Of a stretch of 64,000 nt of DNA, positions 1 to 9,219 are shown one piece after another. The DNA is from Vicinamibacterales bacterium. GTDB lineage: Bacteria > Acidobacteriota > Vicinamibacteria > Vicinamibacterales > UBA2999. A model generated the notes under the pieces. That model was not told the origin of the DNA and searched no databases. It saw only the letters and a list, made by a program, of their open reading frames with translations. Position numbers and translations under genes: made by a program. Where the stretch lies: the NCBI GenBank assembly GCA_041659285.1, contig JBAZYO010000005.1, forward strand, positions 248,001 to 312,000, given 5' to 3'. The number at the start of each line of letters is the position of its first letter. Positions within the stretch are counted from its first letter, which is position 1.

Positions 1-1
1 G

Positions 2-1378
2 CCGGAAGGCTACTTTGCGATGGGGTTCTTTGTTGACCCGCGGTCGGGAAAGCTCGAAGGCATGCCGCTGCTGGCGATCAGCCGTGAGGCGATCACCGTT
101 GCAACCAGGCACTTCTCCTCGTTTCTGGTCAGCATGATCCCGCTGGCGGAGCTCGACCAATCCATCCTCAGCGGGATGATCGACACGGGTTTCCGGCCTG
201 GCCTGGACGACTGGGAGTTTCCGAACCTGGGTTCGTATATCGAACCCGACGGTCACTGCGCCGGCCAGTCACTCACCGCCCTGTGGTACTTCGTGAACCG
301 CCCTGACGGCCCTGGCGTGCACCTTTGGAACCGCTACGATCGCAACGGCGCCAGGCCGGCCACGCCCGACCTGTGGTACGACGACAGCCGGGCATATCGC
401 CTGGCCTCAACTGTTCACAACGACATCAACTGGGGGACGTGGGAGAACAAGCTGATGTTCCAGTTGGCCGGCGCGAGCGATCACTTGACGCTCCGCGCGT
501 TCGCGTACGCGATGATCGCCACCGGTGAACCGCAGGAAGTGGGCATCTTCAGTTCCACGGGGGGTGGCCACGACATGGTCGCGTACCTGATAAAGGACAG
601 CACTCTCTACATCGCCGACCCCAACTATCCGGGTGACAACAATCGTCGAATCGTGTTCGACCATGCGACCGGAAAGTTCAAGCCCTACAACTCGGGACTC
701 AATGCGGCTGCCATCGCCGCAGGCCATGGCCAGGCCTTCGAAACGATTCAGTACGCCGCGAAGTCGGCTACGGTCGACTGGGGGGTGATTGGTCGCCGCT
801 GGGGGGAGATGCAGGCCGGGTCGATCGGGACCAGCTTGTTTCCGGGATACCAGCTGTACTGGGTGAACGAACAGGGCCAGCCGACGCCGCTGACGGAGGG
901 CGCGGTCATCGAGCAGACCTACGTCAAGTTCGCCTTCAAAGTGACTGGTGCCGCGGAGTCCGCAGCCCTGATCTACCTCAATGGCGCGCCCGCAGAGAAG
1001 AGCGTCAACGGAATGTACGAGTTGCGTCCAGGCAGGAATGAAGTCGGCGTGGCGCTTGTCGGCAAGCGCACTGCGGCGCAGAGCGACTACGCCTATATTG
1101 ACTTCAAGTACGTGAACGTAAACTCTGCCGCGACGCCCGTCGATGATCCGAAGCCGGACAACGACGACAACCTCTGCGCCAGCGTTCTCGAGAGCGCGTC
1201 GGCGGCCGGCATGTCGCCGACGGCGTACTACCGTGCCGAGGCGGCGAAGAATCCGCCCGACCCGTCTGGCCAGCCCTCGGCGGCACCGATGGAGGTGGTC
1301 GTTTGCGGCTGCCCCGTCAATGTGAGCGACAGCGTCCTGCTGGCCTGCCTGGAAGGCCGAGACCCCAAGCAGCAGTGA
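2..1378 (+). CDS. Papain-like cysteine peptidase-fold protein, 5' partial
   Basis: The reading frame is open to the window edge, so the true start lies upstream; the first internal ATG is at 20. A Cys in a D-G-H-C-A-G-Q-S context (about residue 80 from that ATG) followed by a G-G-G-H-D-M stretch, then an I-A-D-P-N-Y segment, resembles the Cys/His/Asp-Asn order of C39-like or papain-like peptidases. The C-terminal third looks like a beta-sandwich (Ig-like) segment, and the tail is Cys-rich (C-G-C-P). The catalytic reading is inference; it could be an inactive homologue. It is followed after 30 bp by another plus-strand gene. Confidence 0.6.
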   Translation, partial: PEGYFAMGFFVDPRSGKLEGMPLLAISREAITVATRHFSSFLVSMIPLAELDQSILSGMIDTGFRPGLDDWEFPNLGSYIEPDGHCAGQSLTALWYFVNRPDGPGVHLWNRYDRNGARPATPDLWYDDSRAYRLASTVHNDINWGTWENKLMFQLAGASDHLTLRAFAYAMIATGEPQEVGIFSSTGGGHDMVAYLIKDSTLYIADPNYPGDNNRRIVFDHATGKFKPYNSGLNAAAIAAGHGQAFETIQYAAKSATVDWGVIGRRWGEMQAGSIGTSLFPGYQLYWVNEQGQPTPLTEGAVIEQTYVKFAFKVTGAAESAALIYLNGAPAEKSVNGMYELRPGRNEVGVALVGKRTAAQSDYAYIDFKYVNVNSAATPVDDPKPDNDDNLCASVLESASAAGMSPTAYYRAEAAKNPPDPSGQPSAAPMEVVVCGCPVNVSDSVLLACLEGRDPKQQ

Positions 1379-1408
1379 TCACGCTCAGAAACATGTTCGG
1401 AGGGAATC

Positions 1409-1822
1409 ATGGCTAGTCTTCAACGCGCCGCACTCCTCGACACTCTCCGCACGCTCGCCGAGGCCGAAGGCCTCCACGCCGAAAGTGCCGCGAACGGCCT
1501 CACCGCCGAGCGCGAGATCCCGATGGGCAAGTGGTTCCTCGGCGGCCGCAAAGCCGTGTACCGCATGTCCTGCAATCTCGATGACAGCGCCCACGACGTG
1601 AAGTTCCGCGAGATGACCACGGAGTCGTCTTGGGGCGTGCCGCCGCCAGGCTTCAAGGTCGAGGTCACCTCGCAGTCGGGCATGCGCACCAGGCAGTCGA
1701 CCACCGTGAAGTCGATCGCGGGCGGCGGGACATTCGACATCGGGCACTTCCGCGAGGCACTCGAGACCGCGGTCGGCGCGGCCGGCTGGCAATTCCATCT
1801 CGAAGCCGGGCGCCGGCCCTGA
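1409..1822 (+). CDS. Small conserved-type protein of unknown function
   Basis: 137 residues, start ATG preceded by GGAGG at good spacing, so the start is secure. There is no signal peptide and no membrane segment. The N-terminal half is Ala/Leu/Glu helical, and the middle is Lys/Arg-rich with alternating beta-like stretches. I do not recognise the family. It lies 30 bp after the peptidase-like gene on the same strand and ends 65 bp before the convergent nosY, so it probably ends a plus-strand transcript. Confidence 0.6.
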   Translation: MASLQRAALLDTLRTLAEAEGLHAESAANGLTAEREIPMGKWFLGGRKAVYRMSCNLDDSAHDVKFREMTTESSWGVPPPGFKVEVTSQSGMRTRQSTTVKSIAGGGTFDIGHFREALETAVGAAGWQFHLEAGRRP

Positions 1823-1887
1823 CCAGAAAGCAGTCGACGACACGTCTGACGAGCCTTTTGCTGGGTGGTAGGAGAGGCGGCGGAGCC

Positions 1888-2727
1888 CTAGATGTCGGCG
1901 CGTGAGAGCGCGCGCATGGCCACCAGCAGCGGCGCGATCAACCAGGCGAAGAGCGACGCCGCGATCAGGACCGCCGCCATTCCCGCCCCGCCGGTAAAGC
2001 GCAACAGCGCCAGCGACGCCGCCCCGAACGCGGCCGTGCCTTCGATGGCGAGCAGCGACCCGGTGCGGGCCGCGTCCACCGGATTGATCAACGTCGCCGT
2101 AATCAGCAGGCGCGACGCGGTGCCCGACCGCAACATCGAGGCGACGCCAAGCACCGCTACGTCGAACATCACCACCGTGACGAACCAGACCACCAGGGCC
2201 GCGGCCAGCACGCGGGTGCGGCGGCCGGCGTTGATGCTGGCGAGCAGGGTGGCGATGGCGAGAAACACGCCGGTGATGGCGACGGCGGTCAGCACCAGCG
2301 CGCCGTAGCGCCAGAGCCCGTCCGGACCGGCCTGGTATTGCATGAACACCCCCGCGATGCCGAAGCCGATGAACTCCGCCGCGGCCAGCGCCAGCCACAC
2401 GCCCAGCATCCGCCCCAGCAGGATGGCGCCCCGGTGCACCGGTTGCGAGTAGAGCAGCTCCGCGGCGCCGCGGTCGGGCGTGAGGGCGAGCCCGCCGAAC
2501 ACCAGCGCGGCCAGCGGCACCAGCAACAACACGATCTGGACCAGCGACACGGCGGTGCGCGAGAAGTCCTGGACGCCGTACCCGCCGGAGAGGATGTAGC
2601 CGGCGCCCGACACCGCGAGCGCGAGCAGGGCGAAAACCACGGCGAACAACTGCAGCCACCGCGACCGCACGGCCAGCACGAGCTCGTAACGCGCGCAGAT
2701 CCAGAGCACCGATCGCAGGGAGGTCAT
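1888..2727 (-). CDS. nosY: NosY-type ABC-2 permease of the nos copper-maturation transporter
   Basis: 279 residues with about six hydrophobic segments and the ABC-2 permease pattern, including a long first helix after R-S-R-W. With NosF it forms the membrane transporter needed to assemble the CuZ centre of N2O reductase, probably by supplying sulfur to periplasmic NosD. The start ATG overlaps the nosL stop by 4 bp (ATGA), which fixes the start; a longer frame upstream is only the overlap with nosL sequence. It is last in the minus-strand operon running from 13045. Confidence 0.88.
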   Translation of the reverse strand: MTSLRSVLWICARYELVLAVRSRWLQLFAVVFALLALAVSGAGYILSGGYGVQDFSRTAVSLVQIVLLLVPLAALVFGGLALTPDRGAAELLYSQPVHRGAILLGRMLGVWLALAAAEFIGFGIAGVFMQYQAGPDGLWRYGALVLTAVAITGVFLAIATLLASINAGRRTRVLAAALVVWFVTVVMFDVAVLGVASMLRSGTASRLLITATLINPVDAARTGSLLAIEGTAAFGAASLALLRFTGGAGMAAVLIAASLFAWLIAPLLVAMRALSRADI

Positions 2728-3134
2728 GGGATCACCGCCGCCTGGCTGCCGCCGGCCGCGGCCGGATCGGCGTCTCGAGACGCCGCGTCGGCATGGGCGA
2801 GCAGGCCAGACGCCATCGGCGTGGAAGTTGAGGTCCTGGTGAACACCGCGGTCCGTGCCTCCACCCAGGCACCGGTGCGATGGTCGGTCACGTAGACCAC
2901 CGCATCGGCCGGCGCGGCGCGCCTGGCCAGGTAGTCCCGCAGGCAGCCGATCTCGTCGAAGAACACCGGCTCGTCGCCGGCGCGGACGATTTGCGCGGCC
3001 GTGGCGCGTGACACGATCGTCATGCGGCAGTAGGCGCACGCGTCTTCGCCCAGTGCCACGGTGGCCGGCTCCGGCGGCCCTCCGGCACACGCGCTCATGG
3101 TGACCAGGGCGGCGGCCAGCATCCACCTCGTCAT
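2724..3134 (-). CDS. nosL: NosL copper-chaperone lipoprotein
   Basis: 136 residues. The signal peptide ends in a lipobox (M-S-A-C, Cys16), so it is a predicted lipoprotein on the periplasmic side. The C-A-Y-C-R-M motif near residues 33-38 is the Cu(I)-binding signature of NosL, which delivers copper for NosZ maturation. The tail is Ala/Ser-rich and low in complexity. It overlaps nosF by 4 bp and nosY by 4 bp, so the three genes are translationally coupled. Confidence 0.9.
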   Translation of the reverse strand: MTRWMLAAALVTMSACAGGPPEPATVALGEDACAYCRMTIVSRATAAQIVRAGDEPVFFDEIGCLRDYLARRAAPADAVVYVTDHRTGAWVEARTAVFTRTSTSTPMASGLLAHADAASRDADPAAAGGSQAAVIP

Positions 3135-4030
3135 GACGCCGCTCCAATCAGCTCGCGATAGAACGCGTCGAGCCGGCCTTCTTCCGCGGTGAGGCCACGG
3201 ATCTCGGCGCCGGACTCGCGGATCAGATCGAGCACCAGCGGGCGCGTCGATGCCGAGCCGGGGATGATCAGCTCATCGCCGGACCACCGGGCCTCGGGGG
3301 CGCTGGCGCGGACGCGCTCGAGCAGCCCGTCGATTCGCGCCGCCAGCCGCACGCGCATGACGCCACGGTCCGCCAGCCGCGCCGCCAGGTCGCGCTCGGT
3401 GAACTGGGCCACGAGCTTGCCGGCGACGATGACCGCGACGACGTCGGCGAGGCGTTCGATGTCGCCGAGCTGGTGCGAGCTGAAGAAGACGGTGCCGCCC
3501 GAGCGCCGGCGCGTCTCGACCAGGCCATAGAACGCACAAAGGCCATCGGGGTCGAGCGCCGCGGTGGGCTCGTCGAGCAGCAGCACTTCGGTGGTGCCCA
3601 GCGTGGCCACCGCCAGCCCGAGCCGCTGCACCATGCCGCCGGAGTAGGTGCCGACGGTCCGCGCCCCGGCGCCGTTGAGCGACGCGAACTTCAGGACGCG
3701 ATCGGCGGCATCAGCGGGAGCCGAGCGCAGCCGGCGGTAGAACTCGACGACTTCGCGGCCGGTGAGCGTTTCCGGAAACGACACCCGCTGCGGCAGGAAC
3801 GAACAGGAGCGGCGGCCGCGAGGGTCGAGTGCGCTGATGCGATCGTGGCCCAACACCACCTCGCCGGCGTCGGGCCGGATCAGGCCGGCCGCCGCCTTGA
3901 TCGACGTGGTCTTGCCGGACCCGTTCGGTCCGAGCAGCGCCACCACCGCCCCGGACGGCACCACCAGCGTCAGGGCGTCCACGGCGGTCCTGCCGTCGAA
4001 GCGCTTCGTGAAGGCGCGGTATTCGATCAC
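3131..4030 (-). CDS. nosF: NosF ABC transporter ATPase
   Basis: 299 residues. Walker A (G-P-N-G-S-G-K-T-T) lies near residue 35, the signature is Y-S-G-G-M, Walker B is L-L-L-D-E-P-T, and the H-loop His is in S-S-H-Q-L. It is the cytoplasmic ATPase partner of NosY for NosZ copper-site assembly. It overlaps nosD and nosL by 4 bp each. The length and a C-terminal regulatory extension of about 90 residues are usual for NosF. Confidence 0.92.
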   Translation of the reverse strand: MIEYRAFTKRFDGRTAVDALTLVVPSGAVVALLGPNGSGKTTSIKAAAGLIRPDAGEVVLGHDRISALDPRGRRSCSFLPQRVSFPETLTGREVVEFYRRLRSAPADAADRVLKFASLNGAGARTVGTYSGGMVQRLGLAVATLGTTEVLLLDEPTAALDPDGLCAFYGLVETRRRSGGTVFFSSHQLGDIERLADVVAVIVAGKLVAQFTERDLAARLADRGVMRVRLAARIDGLLERVRASAPEARWSGDELIIPGSASTRPLVLDLIRESGAEIRGLTAEEGRLDAFYRELIGAAS

Positions 4031-5427
4031 GATGCCCGCCTTGGCCCGCCGAAGCCTGGGCGGAGGCGGCCCGCCGCGAGCAACCCGCCGCCAAGCAGGA
4101 GGAGAAGGAGCGGCGGGCCGGTGCTCGCGACGGAGCGGGATGCGGCGACGGACGCCTGCGTCGGCACCGCGTCGAGAACGGGAAGACGCGCCAGCGGATG
4201 CGCGTCGACAACGGGAATCGGGTCGAGGACCGGGAAGGCCCGTTCCGCCGCGCCCAGCGCCGTTGCCGCCAGGCTGCGCGAGAACAGGTCGGCGGCGGTC
4301 AGGTTGCCGCGCAGGTGATCGAACACATTCGACAACCGGTACGGCCGGTCGCTGACGCCGTCGCCGTCGAGGTCGGGGTCGCCGTGGTCGGACCAGTAGT
4401 TGCCGTCGAACACGGTGTCGGTGCGCTTGCCCGACAGCGACAACGGTGTCAGGTTGCCGACGAAGGCGTTGCCCTCGAAGGTGTTGGCGCCACTCGAGTC
4501 GTAGATCACCAGCGCCATGTCGGACATCGCCACGAGGTTGCGGCGGAAGTGATTGCGGTACGAGCCCTCGAGGAAGATGCCGCGGGCGTTGTCGGCAATC
4601 AGGTTGTCTTCGGCCACCACGTCGTCACATGCCTTGAGGAGCAGGCCGACCGAGGCGAAGCCGCGGTTGTTCACGAAGCGGTTGCGGCGGAAGACCATGC
4701 GGTTGGAATACATCAGCGCCGCGCCGGCGGCGCCGCGCTCGAACACGTTGTCTTCGAACACGTTGTCGTCCGAGAACATGTAATGGAGGCCGTAGCGGAG
4801 GTCGCTGGCGTGGTTGCCGCGCACCAACCCGTGAGACGAGGACTGGATGTAGAACCCGTCGCGGGCGCCGGTGATGGTGTTGCCGGTCAGGCGGAAGCGC
4901 AGGCTGTTCCAGACGTGGATGCCGCTGCCCTTCTCGCCCGGATCGCGCCCGGGAATGCCGGTGATCGTGGTCTGCTCGACCGTTGCATCGTCCGCTTCCC
5001 GCAAGTAGACGCCGAACAGCGCCTGGCGGATGCGGCAGTCGCGAATGGTGACGCGCGCCGCGGCGACGTGAATGCCGGAGGTGTCCCGGCCCAGGTCGCC
5101 GGTGCCGCGGCCGTCGATATCGAAGCCCTCGATGATGACGCCGGCGGCACGCACGCGGACCACGCTACCGGTGCCCGATCCGCGGAGGGTCGGACGACCC
5201 ATGCCGCTGAGGGTGATCGGGACATCGATGAACAGGTCGCCGTCGTAGGTGCCGGCCGGCACCACCACTCGATCGCCACGGTGCGCGCGATCGACCAGGG
5301 CCTGGAGGGGCGAGGCGTGCTGCGCGGGCGGACGTCCCTCGACCCCGGGCCCAGGCGGCAGCGCGTCCGGGTCGGTCACGGCCCCCTGCAGCAGGCCCAT
5401 CAGCAACAATACCGTGCCCGCCGTCAT
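4027..5427 (-). CDS. nosD: NosD periplasmic beta-helix copper-site assembly protein
   Basis: 466 residues with an N-terminal secretion signal and long runs of parallel beta-helix repeats (pectate-lyase-like, N-x-F-x-x-N rungs), the CASH/NosD pattern. It acts in the periplasm with NosFY to build the tetranuclear CuZ site of NosZ. Unusually, the C terminus carries a Leu/Gly hydrophobic helix followed by Arg residues, which suggests an inner-membrane anchor. It overlaps nosF by 4 bp and follows the NosB-like gene closely. Confidence 0.9.
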   Translation of the reverse strand: MTAGTVLLLMGLLQGAVTDPDALPPGPGVEGRPPAQHASPLQALVDRAHRGDRVVVPAGTYDGDLFIDVPITLSGMGRPTLRGSGTGSVVRVRAAGVIIEGFDIDGRGTGDLGRDTSGIHVAAARVTIRDCRIRQALFGVYLREADDATVEQTTITGIPGRDPGEKGSGIHVWNSLRFRLTGNTITGARDGFYIQSSSHGLVRGNHASDLRYGLHYMFSDDNVFEDNVFERGAAGAALMYSNRMVFRRNRFVNNRGFASVGLLLKACDDVVAEDNLIADNARGIFLEGSYRNHFRRNLVAMSDMALVIYDSSGANTFEGNAFVGNLTPLSLSGKRTDTVFDGNYWSDHGDPDLDGDGVSDRPYRLSNVFDHLRGNLTAADLFSRSLAATALGAAERAFPVLDPIPVVDAHPLARLPVLDAVPTQASVAASRSVASTGPPLLLLLLGGGLLAAGRLRPGFGGPRRAS

Positions 5428-5431
5428 GAGG

Positions 5432-6091
5432 TCATCCCCGGTCCGCCGCCACGGGGGGCACGCGGTGGCGGGCTTGCCACCACGTCCAGAGCAACGCGCC
5501 GAGCAGGAGCACCACCACGCCGGCCATCGCGTACGACGCCGGCCGGGGGTACGAATAGACCTCGAAGTTCGCGATCTGCCGGTAGCCGAACATCGGCGGC
5601 ATGAATGGCGGCACCTGCACCGCCGCCTCCGGCGCCAGGTCGTGGCCGTAGCGATACAGCTTGTAGCCGAACGACCACAGCGAGAAACCGCCGAAGTAGA
5701 CGAACAGCATGGTCACATCCACCAGCGCGACGACGGTGCCGTGGACCGCGGCGCGCAGCACGATCAGGCCGAGCGCACCAATCACGAACGGCATCCACTT
5801 GAACTCGGTGAACGATTCGTTCACCAGGTCGTGCATGCCGATGTAGTGGTTGAGCAGGTTGATTTCCTTGACGTCCTGTCCGTTGTTGCCGCCGACCAGC
5901 GTGTAGGAATAGATGTCGAGGCGAAGCCCCTCTGGATACTGCGGTGCGAACATCGTCAGGTTCCAGAGGGGGAAGAAATAGGTGGCCACCAGCAGCACCG
6001 CCGCGGCGAGGAGCATGAGTCTCGCCGGGTAGCCGATCGGTTGATCGAGAAACCGATTCGCGCGTTGGAGGGACGCCTGCATGATGACCAC
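5432..6091 (-). CDS. nosB: NosB-like integral membrane protein of clade II nos cluster
   Basis: 219 residues with about four to five hydrophobic helices; the loop between helices 1 and 2 is long and aromatic (N-L-T-M-F-A-P-Q-Y-P). Clade II nos clusters such as Wolinella's have the order nosZ-nosB-nosD, where NosB is a membrane protein of unknown role, and this gene sits exactly between nosZ and nosD. The assignment rests on position and topology, not on a recognised motif. ATG at 6091 is used; a second Met is 3 codons downstream. Confidence 0.65.
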   Translation of the reverse strand: MVIMQASLQRANRFLDQPIGYPARLMLLAAAVLLVATYFFPLWNLTMFAPQYPEGLRLDIYSYTLVGGNNGQDVKEINLLNHYIGMHDLVNESFTEFKWMPFVIGALGLIVLRAAVHGTVVALVDVTMLFVYFGGFSLWSFGYKLYRYGHDLAPEAAVQVPPFMPPMFGYRQIANFEVYSYPRPASYAMAGVVVLLLGALLWTWWQARHRVPPVAADRG

Positions 6092-6126
6092 CTCAAAACT
6101 GCTTCTGACTTCTCACTTCCGACTGC

Positions 6127-7980
6127 TCACTTCACGATCATGTAGCCCTGCATCTCCTGGTGTAGCGCCGAACAGAAGTTGGTGCAGTAGTAGGCGAACA
6201 CGCCGCTCTTCTTGGCGGTGAAGGTCACCGTCTTGGTCTCGCCCGGGTCGATCACGACGTTGATGTTGTAGTCGAGCAGCCCGAAGCCGTGCAGCTCGTC
6301 GGTGGTCTGCTCGATGTTGGTGATGGCCACCGTCACCTCGTCACCGGCGCTGACCTCGAACGAGGTCGGCGTCAGCGTCGAGCGCACCGCCACCACCTTG
6401 ACCAGCACCTTCTTGCCGTTGCGGGTGACGCCGGCGTCCTTGACGTCCCAGACCGCCATCGGGTGCTTGTTCTCCTCTTTCGGATACACCTCGATCGGGT
6501 GGATCTTGTCGGCCTTGATGATCTGCGCGTAGTGCGGCTCGGGCTCGGTGAAGGCGTCGTAGAGCAGCTTCATCTTCTCCTCGGTGATGTCGAGGAGCTG
6601 AGACGACTCGGGCTGCGACGGTCCGACGTTGAGGTGGCGGCCGTGCGACAGCTTGTTGAGGCCGACCAGGTAATTGCCGTCGGGGCTCACGGTGTCGCCT
6701 TCCGCCGCCGCCAGGTGGCCGATCGAGTACGACATCGGCGCCTTGTCAACGACCTCCCACGTGCCGAGCTTCCACTTAGCGATCGCGCTGTCTACGAACA
6801 GCGAGGTGTAGGCCCAGCCGTCGGTGCCGAACTGCGTGTGCAGCGGGCCCAAACCGACCGCGATCTCGGCGTCCTTGATCGACTCGTACTTCAGCACCGG
6901 GATGCCGTCTTCCTCGCCGGTGAAGTCCTTGTTGCGAATCGCCGTCTGGATCTTCTCGAAGTTGAACGCCGTGGTCACGCCCTGGAGCTTGCCGGAGCCG
7001 ATGATCCACTTGCCGTCCGGCGACACGTCGACCCCGTGCGGCGACTTGCCGCAGGGCATCAGGTAGACGATGCCGGGCACCTTCTTCGGGTCGAGCACCT
7101 TGACGCCGGCGATGACGTCACCCTTGCCTTCGGCAATCGCCTTCTCGGCGGCGCGCCAGTCGACGGCGGCAATGTAGTCCTGGTCGCGCTGCGAGGCGGT
7201 GACCTCGAGCTTGCCGGTGGCCCGCTCGGAGTTGTACGAGCTGAAGAACATCCAGCCGTCGGACGCCAGCTTGCCGGCGTCGCCGAGGTCGTAGTCGAAG
7301 GGCGGCATCAGGATCTGCCAGGCCAGCGACATCTCGCCAGACTTCGGATCGATCTTGACGCCGGCGATGATGCCCTTGTACTCGGTCGCGTACTTGTCGA
7401 TGCCGACCACCCGGTTGGGCACCGGACGCGAGAACCGCGTCGCCATCATCGCGTATTCGGTGTTCGGCGTGACGAACGACGAGGCGTGGTTGCCATGCAG
7501 GTTCGGCACCGGCCCGAGGATCTGCTTGGTCTTGAAGTCGCGCAGGTCGATGCGCGCGATGCGCCCGTTCATCTCGTTGATGAACAGCCAGCGGCCGTCG
7601 TAGTCACCCTTGGTCTCCGACAGCGCCGGGTGATGCGCGTCGCCCCAGGTCAGCTCGCCCAGCATCTTCTTGGAGTCGTCATCGAAGCCGTAGCCGGTGG
7701 CCGGGTAGGGCGTGTAGACCGGGATGGTCGAGAGATGCCGCATCGAGGGCAGCCCGTAGACGTAGATCTGGCCGGAATGCCCGCCCGAGGAGAACATGTA
7801 GTACTCGTCGAGGTCGCCCGGCGCCACGTAGGTCTTCTGCGCGGCCACTGCGGCGTCCGACTGCACCCCGCCGCCGGCGCGCCGTGACGCGGGCTGGCTC
7901 GGCGTGCACTGGCTGGCGATCAGCGCCAGCACCAACAGGGCGGATGCCCTCGACCACGCCACGCGATTCTTTCGATCCAT
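6127..7980 (-). CDS. nosZ: Nitrous oxide reductase NosZ, clade II (Sec-exported)
   Basis: 617 residues, start fixed by AGGAGGAG nine bases upstream of ATG 7980; a longer open frame reaches into the previous gene. It reduces N2O to N2 in the periplasm. The beta-propeller holds CuZ His motifs (D-A-H-H-P, H-G-N-H-A-S, S-P-H-G-V-D). The C-terminal cupredoxin has the CuA ligand set C-x3-C-S-x2-H-x2-M (Cys599, Cys603, His607, Met610). The leader has no twin-arginine motif, as in clade II enzymes, but ends I-A-S-Q-C, close to but not matching a lipobox. Confidence 0.96.
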   Translation of the reverse strand: MDRKNRVAWSRASALLVLALIASQCTPSQPASRRAGGGVQSDAAVAAQKTYVAPGDLDEYYMFSSGGHSGQIYVYGLPSMRHLSTIPVYTPYPATGYGFDDDSKKMLGELTWGDAHHPALSETKGDYDGRWLFINEMNGRIARIDLRDFKTKQILGPVPNLHGNHASSFVTPNTEYAMMATRFSRPVPNRVVGIDKYATEYKGIIAGVKIDPKSGEMSLAWQILMPPFDYDLGDAGKLASDGWMFFSSYNSERATGKLEVTASQRDQDYIAAVDWRAAEKAIAEGKGDVIAGVKVLDPKKVPGIVYLMPCGKSPHGVDVSPDGKWIIGSGKLQGVTTAFNFEKIQTAIRNKDFTGEEDGIPVLKYESIKDAEIAVGLGPLHTQFGTDGWAYTSLFVDSAIAKWKLGTWEVVDKAPMSYSIGHLAAAEGDTVSPDGNYLVGLNKLSHGRHLNVGPSQPESSQLLDITEEKMKLLYDAFTEPEPHYAQIIKADKIHPIEVYPKEENKHPMAVWDVKDAGVTRNGKKVLVKVVAVRSTLTPTSFEVSAGDEVTVAITNIEQTTDELHGFGLLDYNINVVIDPGETKTVTFTAKKSGVFAYYCTNFCSALHQEMQGYMIVK

Positions 7981-7994
7981 ATGAATGCCTCCTC

Positions 7995-9218
7995 CTACTT
8001 GGGAACCACGGTGCCGGGCGTTCCGCGTTGGCGTTGGTACTCGGCAAACGCCTCGCGCAATTTCTGAATCGCCACTTGCTTCTGCTCGGGTGTCAGGATG
8101 ATCTGGCGCGACAGCACCACGCTCATCGTGCCGGTGGGGTTGGCGAGGAACGTGTCGATGGTCACGCCGAACCGGCTCTGCACGTCCTCGACCGCGTTCG
8201 ACAGGTCCGGTCCAATTTGCGCCGGGCTCCTCACGCCGAGCGCCGAGATCGAGTGGCACACGAAGCAGCCGGTTTGCACGAACCAGCCGCCGGGGCCGGT
8301 CTTCATGGCCTCCTCAGCCTTCAGTTCATCGGCGCTGCGCGGGTCGGTCCGGGGCGTGCCCGAGACAAACAGCGCCGGCACCTCCTGCCGCCGCCACGAC
8401 AGCATCAGCATCGACAGCGCCTGCGCCTGCTCGGTGCTGAAGTTGAAGTTGGGCATCACCGTGCCCTCGGTCAGCGCGCGCGGATCCTTGAAGTGCGCCA
8501 TGTGCCAGGCGAACGCCGTGCGCTGGCCAGACAGCCGGCTCATGTCGTACTGCTCGGGCGCTTTCTCGCCGACGTTGGTGAGGTCGGGGCCAATCGTGCC
8601 GCCGAAGCCGTTGACCACGTGACAGGCGCGGCACCCCTTCTCGTTGACCAGGCGCTTGGCCAGGTTGATGGCCTCGGCGCCCTTGGTCTCGCGGTCGTAG
8701 CGATGGCAGGTGTTGCAGTTCATCTGCATCAGCGCGTTCTTGTTGCCGGCGAGCGTGTAGGACTCGCCGAGCGATCGGCTGAGCAACGGCTCTTCCCAGT
8801 GCGCCACTTCGCCGTGGGCCGCCGCCGTGTCGATGGCCCAGCCCTGGCCGCCGTGGCACGACGTGCAGCCGAAGTCTTCAACGGCGTGGAGCTTCAGCGG
8901 CTCGATCGGATGCGTGCGATAGGGATGCTCCGCCTGCTCGAAGCCCTTGTAGCTCACGGCCTGGTGGCACGTGATGCAGCGGTCCGCGCGCGACAGCTCG
9001 TCGGCCCAGACCTGCTGGACGCCGCCCGGGATAATCGCCGCCTTGTCGTCGCCGAACTTCTCGGCCACCTGCTGCTTGAACTCGGCCTGGTAATACCGCC
9101 AGTCGTGGGCGCGGTCGCTCCACATGAACAGGCCGGTGCCGATCACGAGGACCACGCCGACGACGGCCAGCACCAGGCGGTCAACGCGGGGATACGGAGA
9201 GGATGTGCGCTGTTCCAT
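7995..9218 (-). CDS. Membrane-anchored pentaheme cytochrome c of the nos operon
   Basis: 407 residues with one N-terminal membrane helix (residues about 14-33) and five CXXCH sites: CITCH, CTSCH, CNTCH, CRACH and CFVCH. The last two lie in class-I-like domains with downstream Met residues. It is the probable periplasmic electron carrier between the adjacent cytochrome b/Rieske complex and NosZ, being encoded between them with a 14 bp gap to nosZ. The direction of electron flow is inferred from operon context. Confidence 0.88.
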   Translation of the reverse strand: MEQRTSSPYPRVDRLVLAVVGVVLVIGTGLFMWSDRAHDWRYYQAEFKQQVAEKFGDDKAAIIPGGVQQVWADELSRADRCITCHQAVSYKGFEQAEHPYRTHPIEPLKLHAVEDFGCTSCHGGQGWAIDTAAAHGEVAHWEEPLLSRSLGESYTLAGNKNALMQMNCNTCHRYDRETKGAEAINLAKRLVNEKGCRACHVVNGFGGTIGPDLTNVGEKAPEQYDMSRLSGQRTAFAWHMAHFKDPRALTEGTVMPNFNFSTEQAQALSMLMLSWRRQEVPALFVSGTPRTDPRSADELKAEEAMKTGPGGWFVQTGCFVCHSISALGVRSPAQIGPDLSNAVEDVQSRFGVTIDTFLANPTGTMSVVLSRQIILTPEQKQVAIQKLREAFAEYQRQRGTPGTVVPK

Positions 9219-9219
9219 G

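Noticed and set aside
4198..5604. Long plus-strand frame across nosD
   Set aside because: Antisense shadow with V/A/R/H-rich composition and no start signal; nosD is clear on the minus strand.
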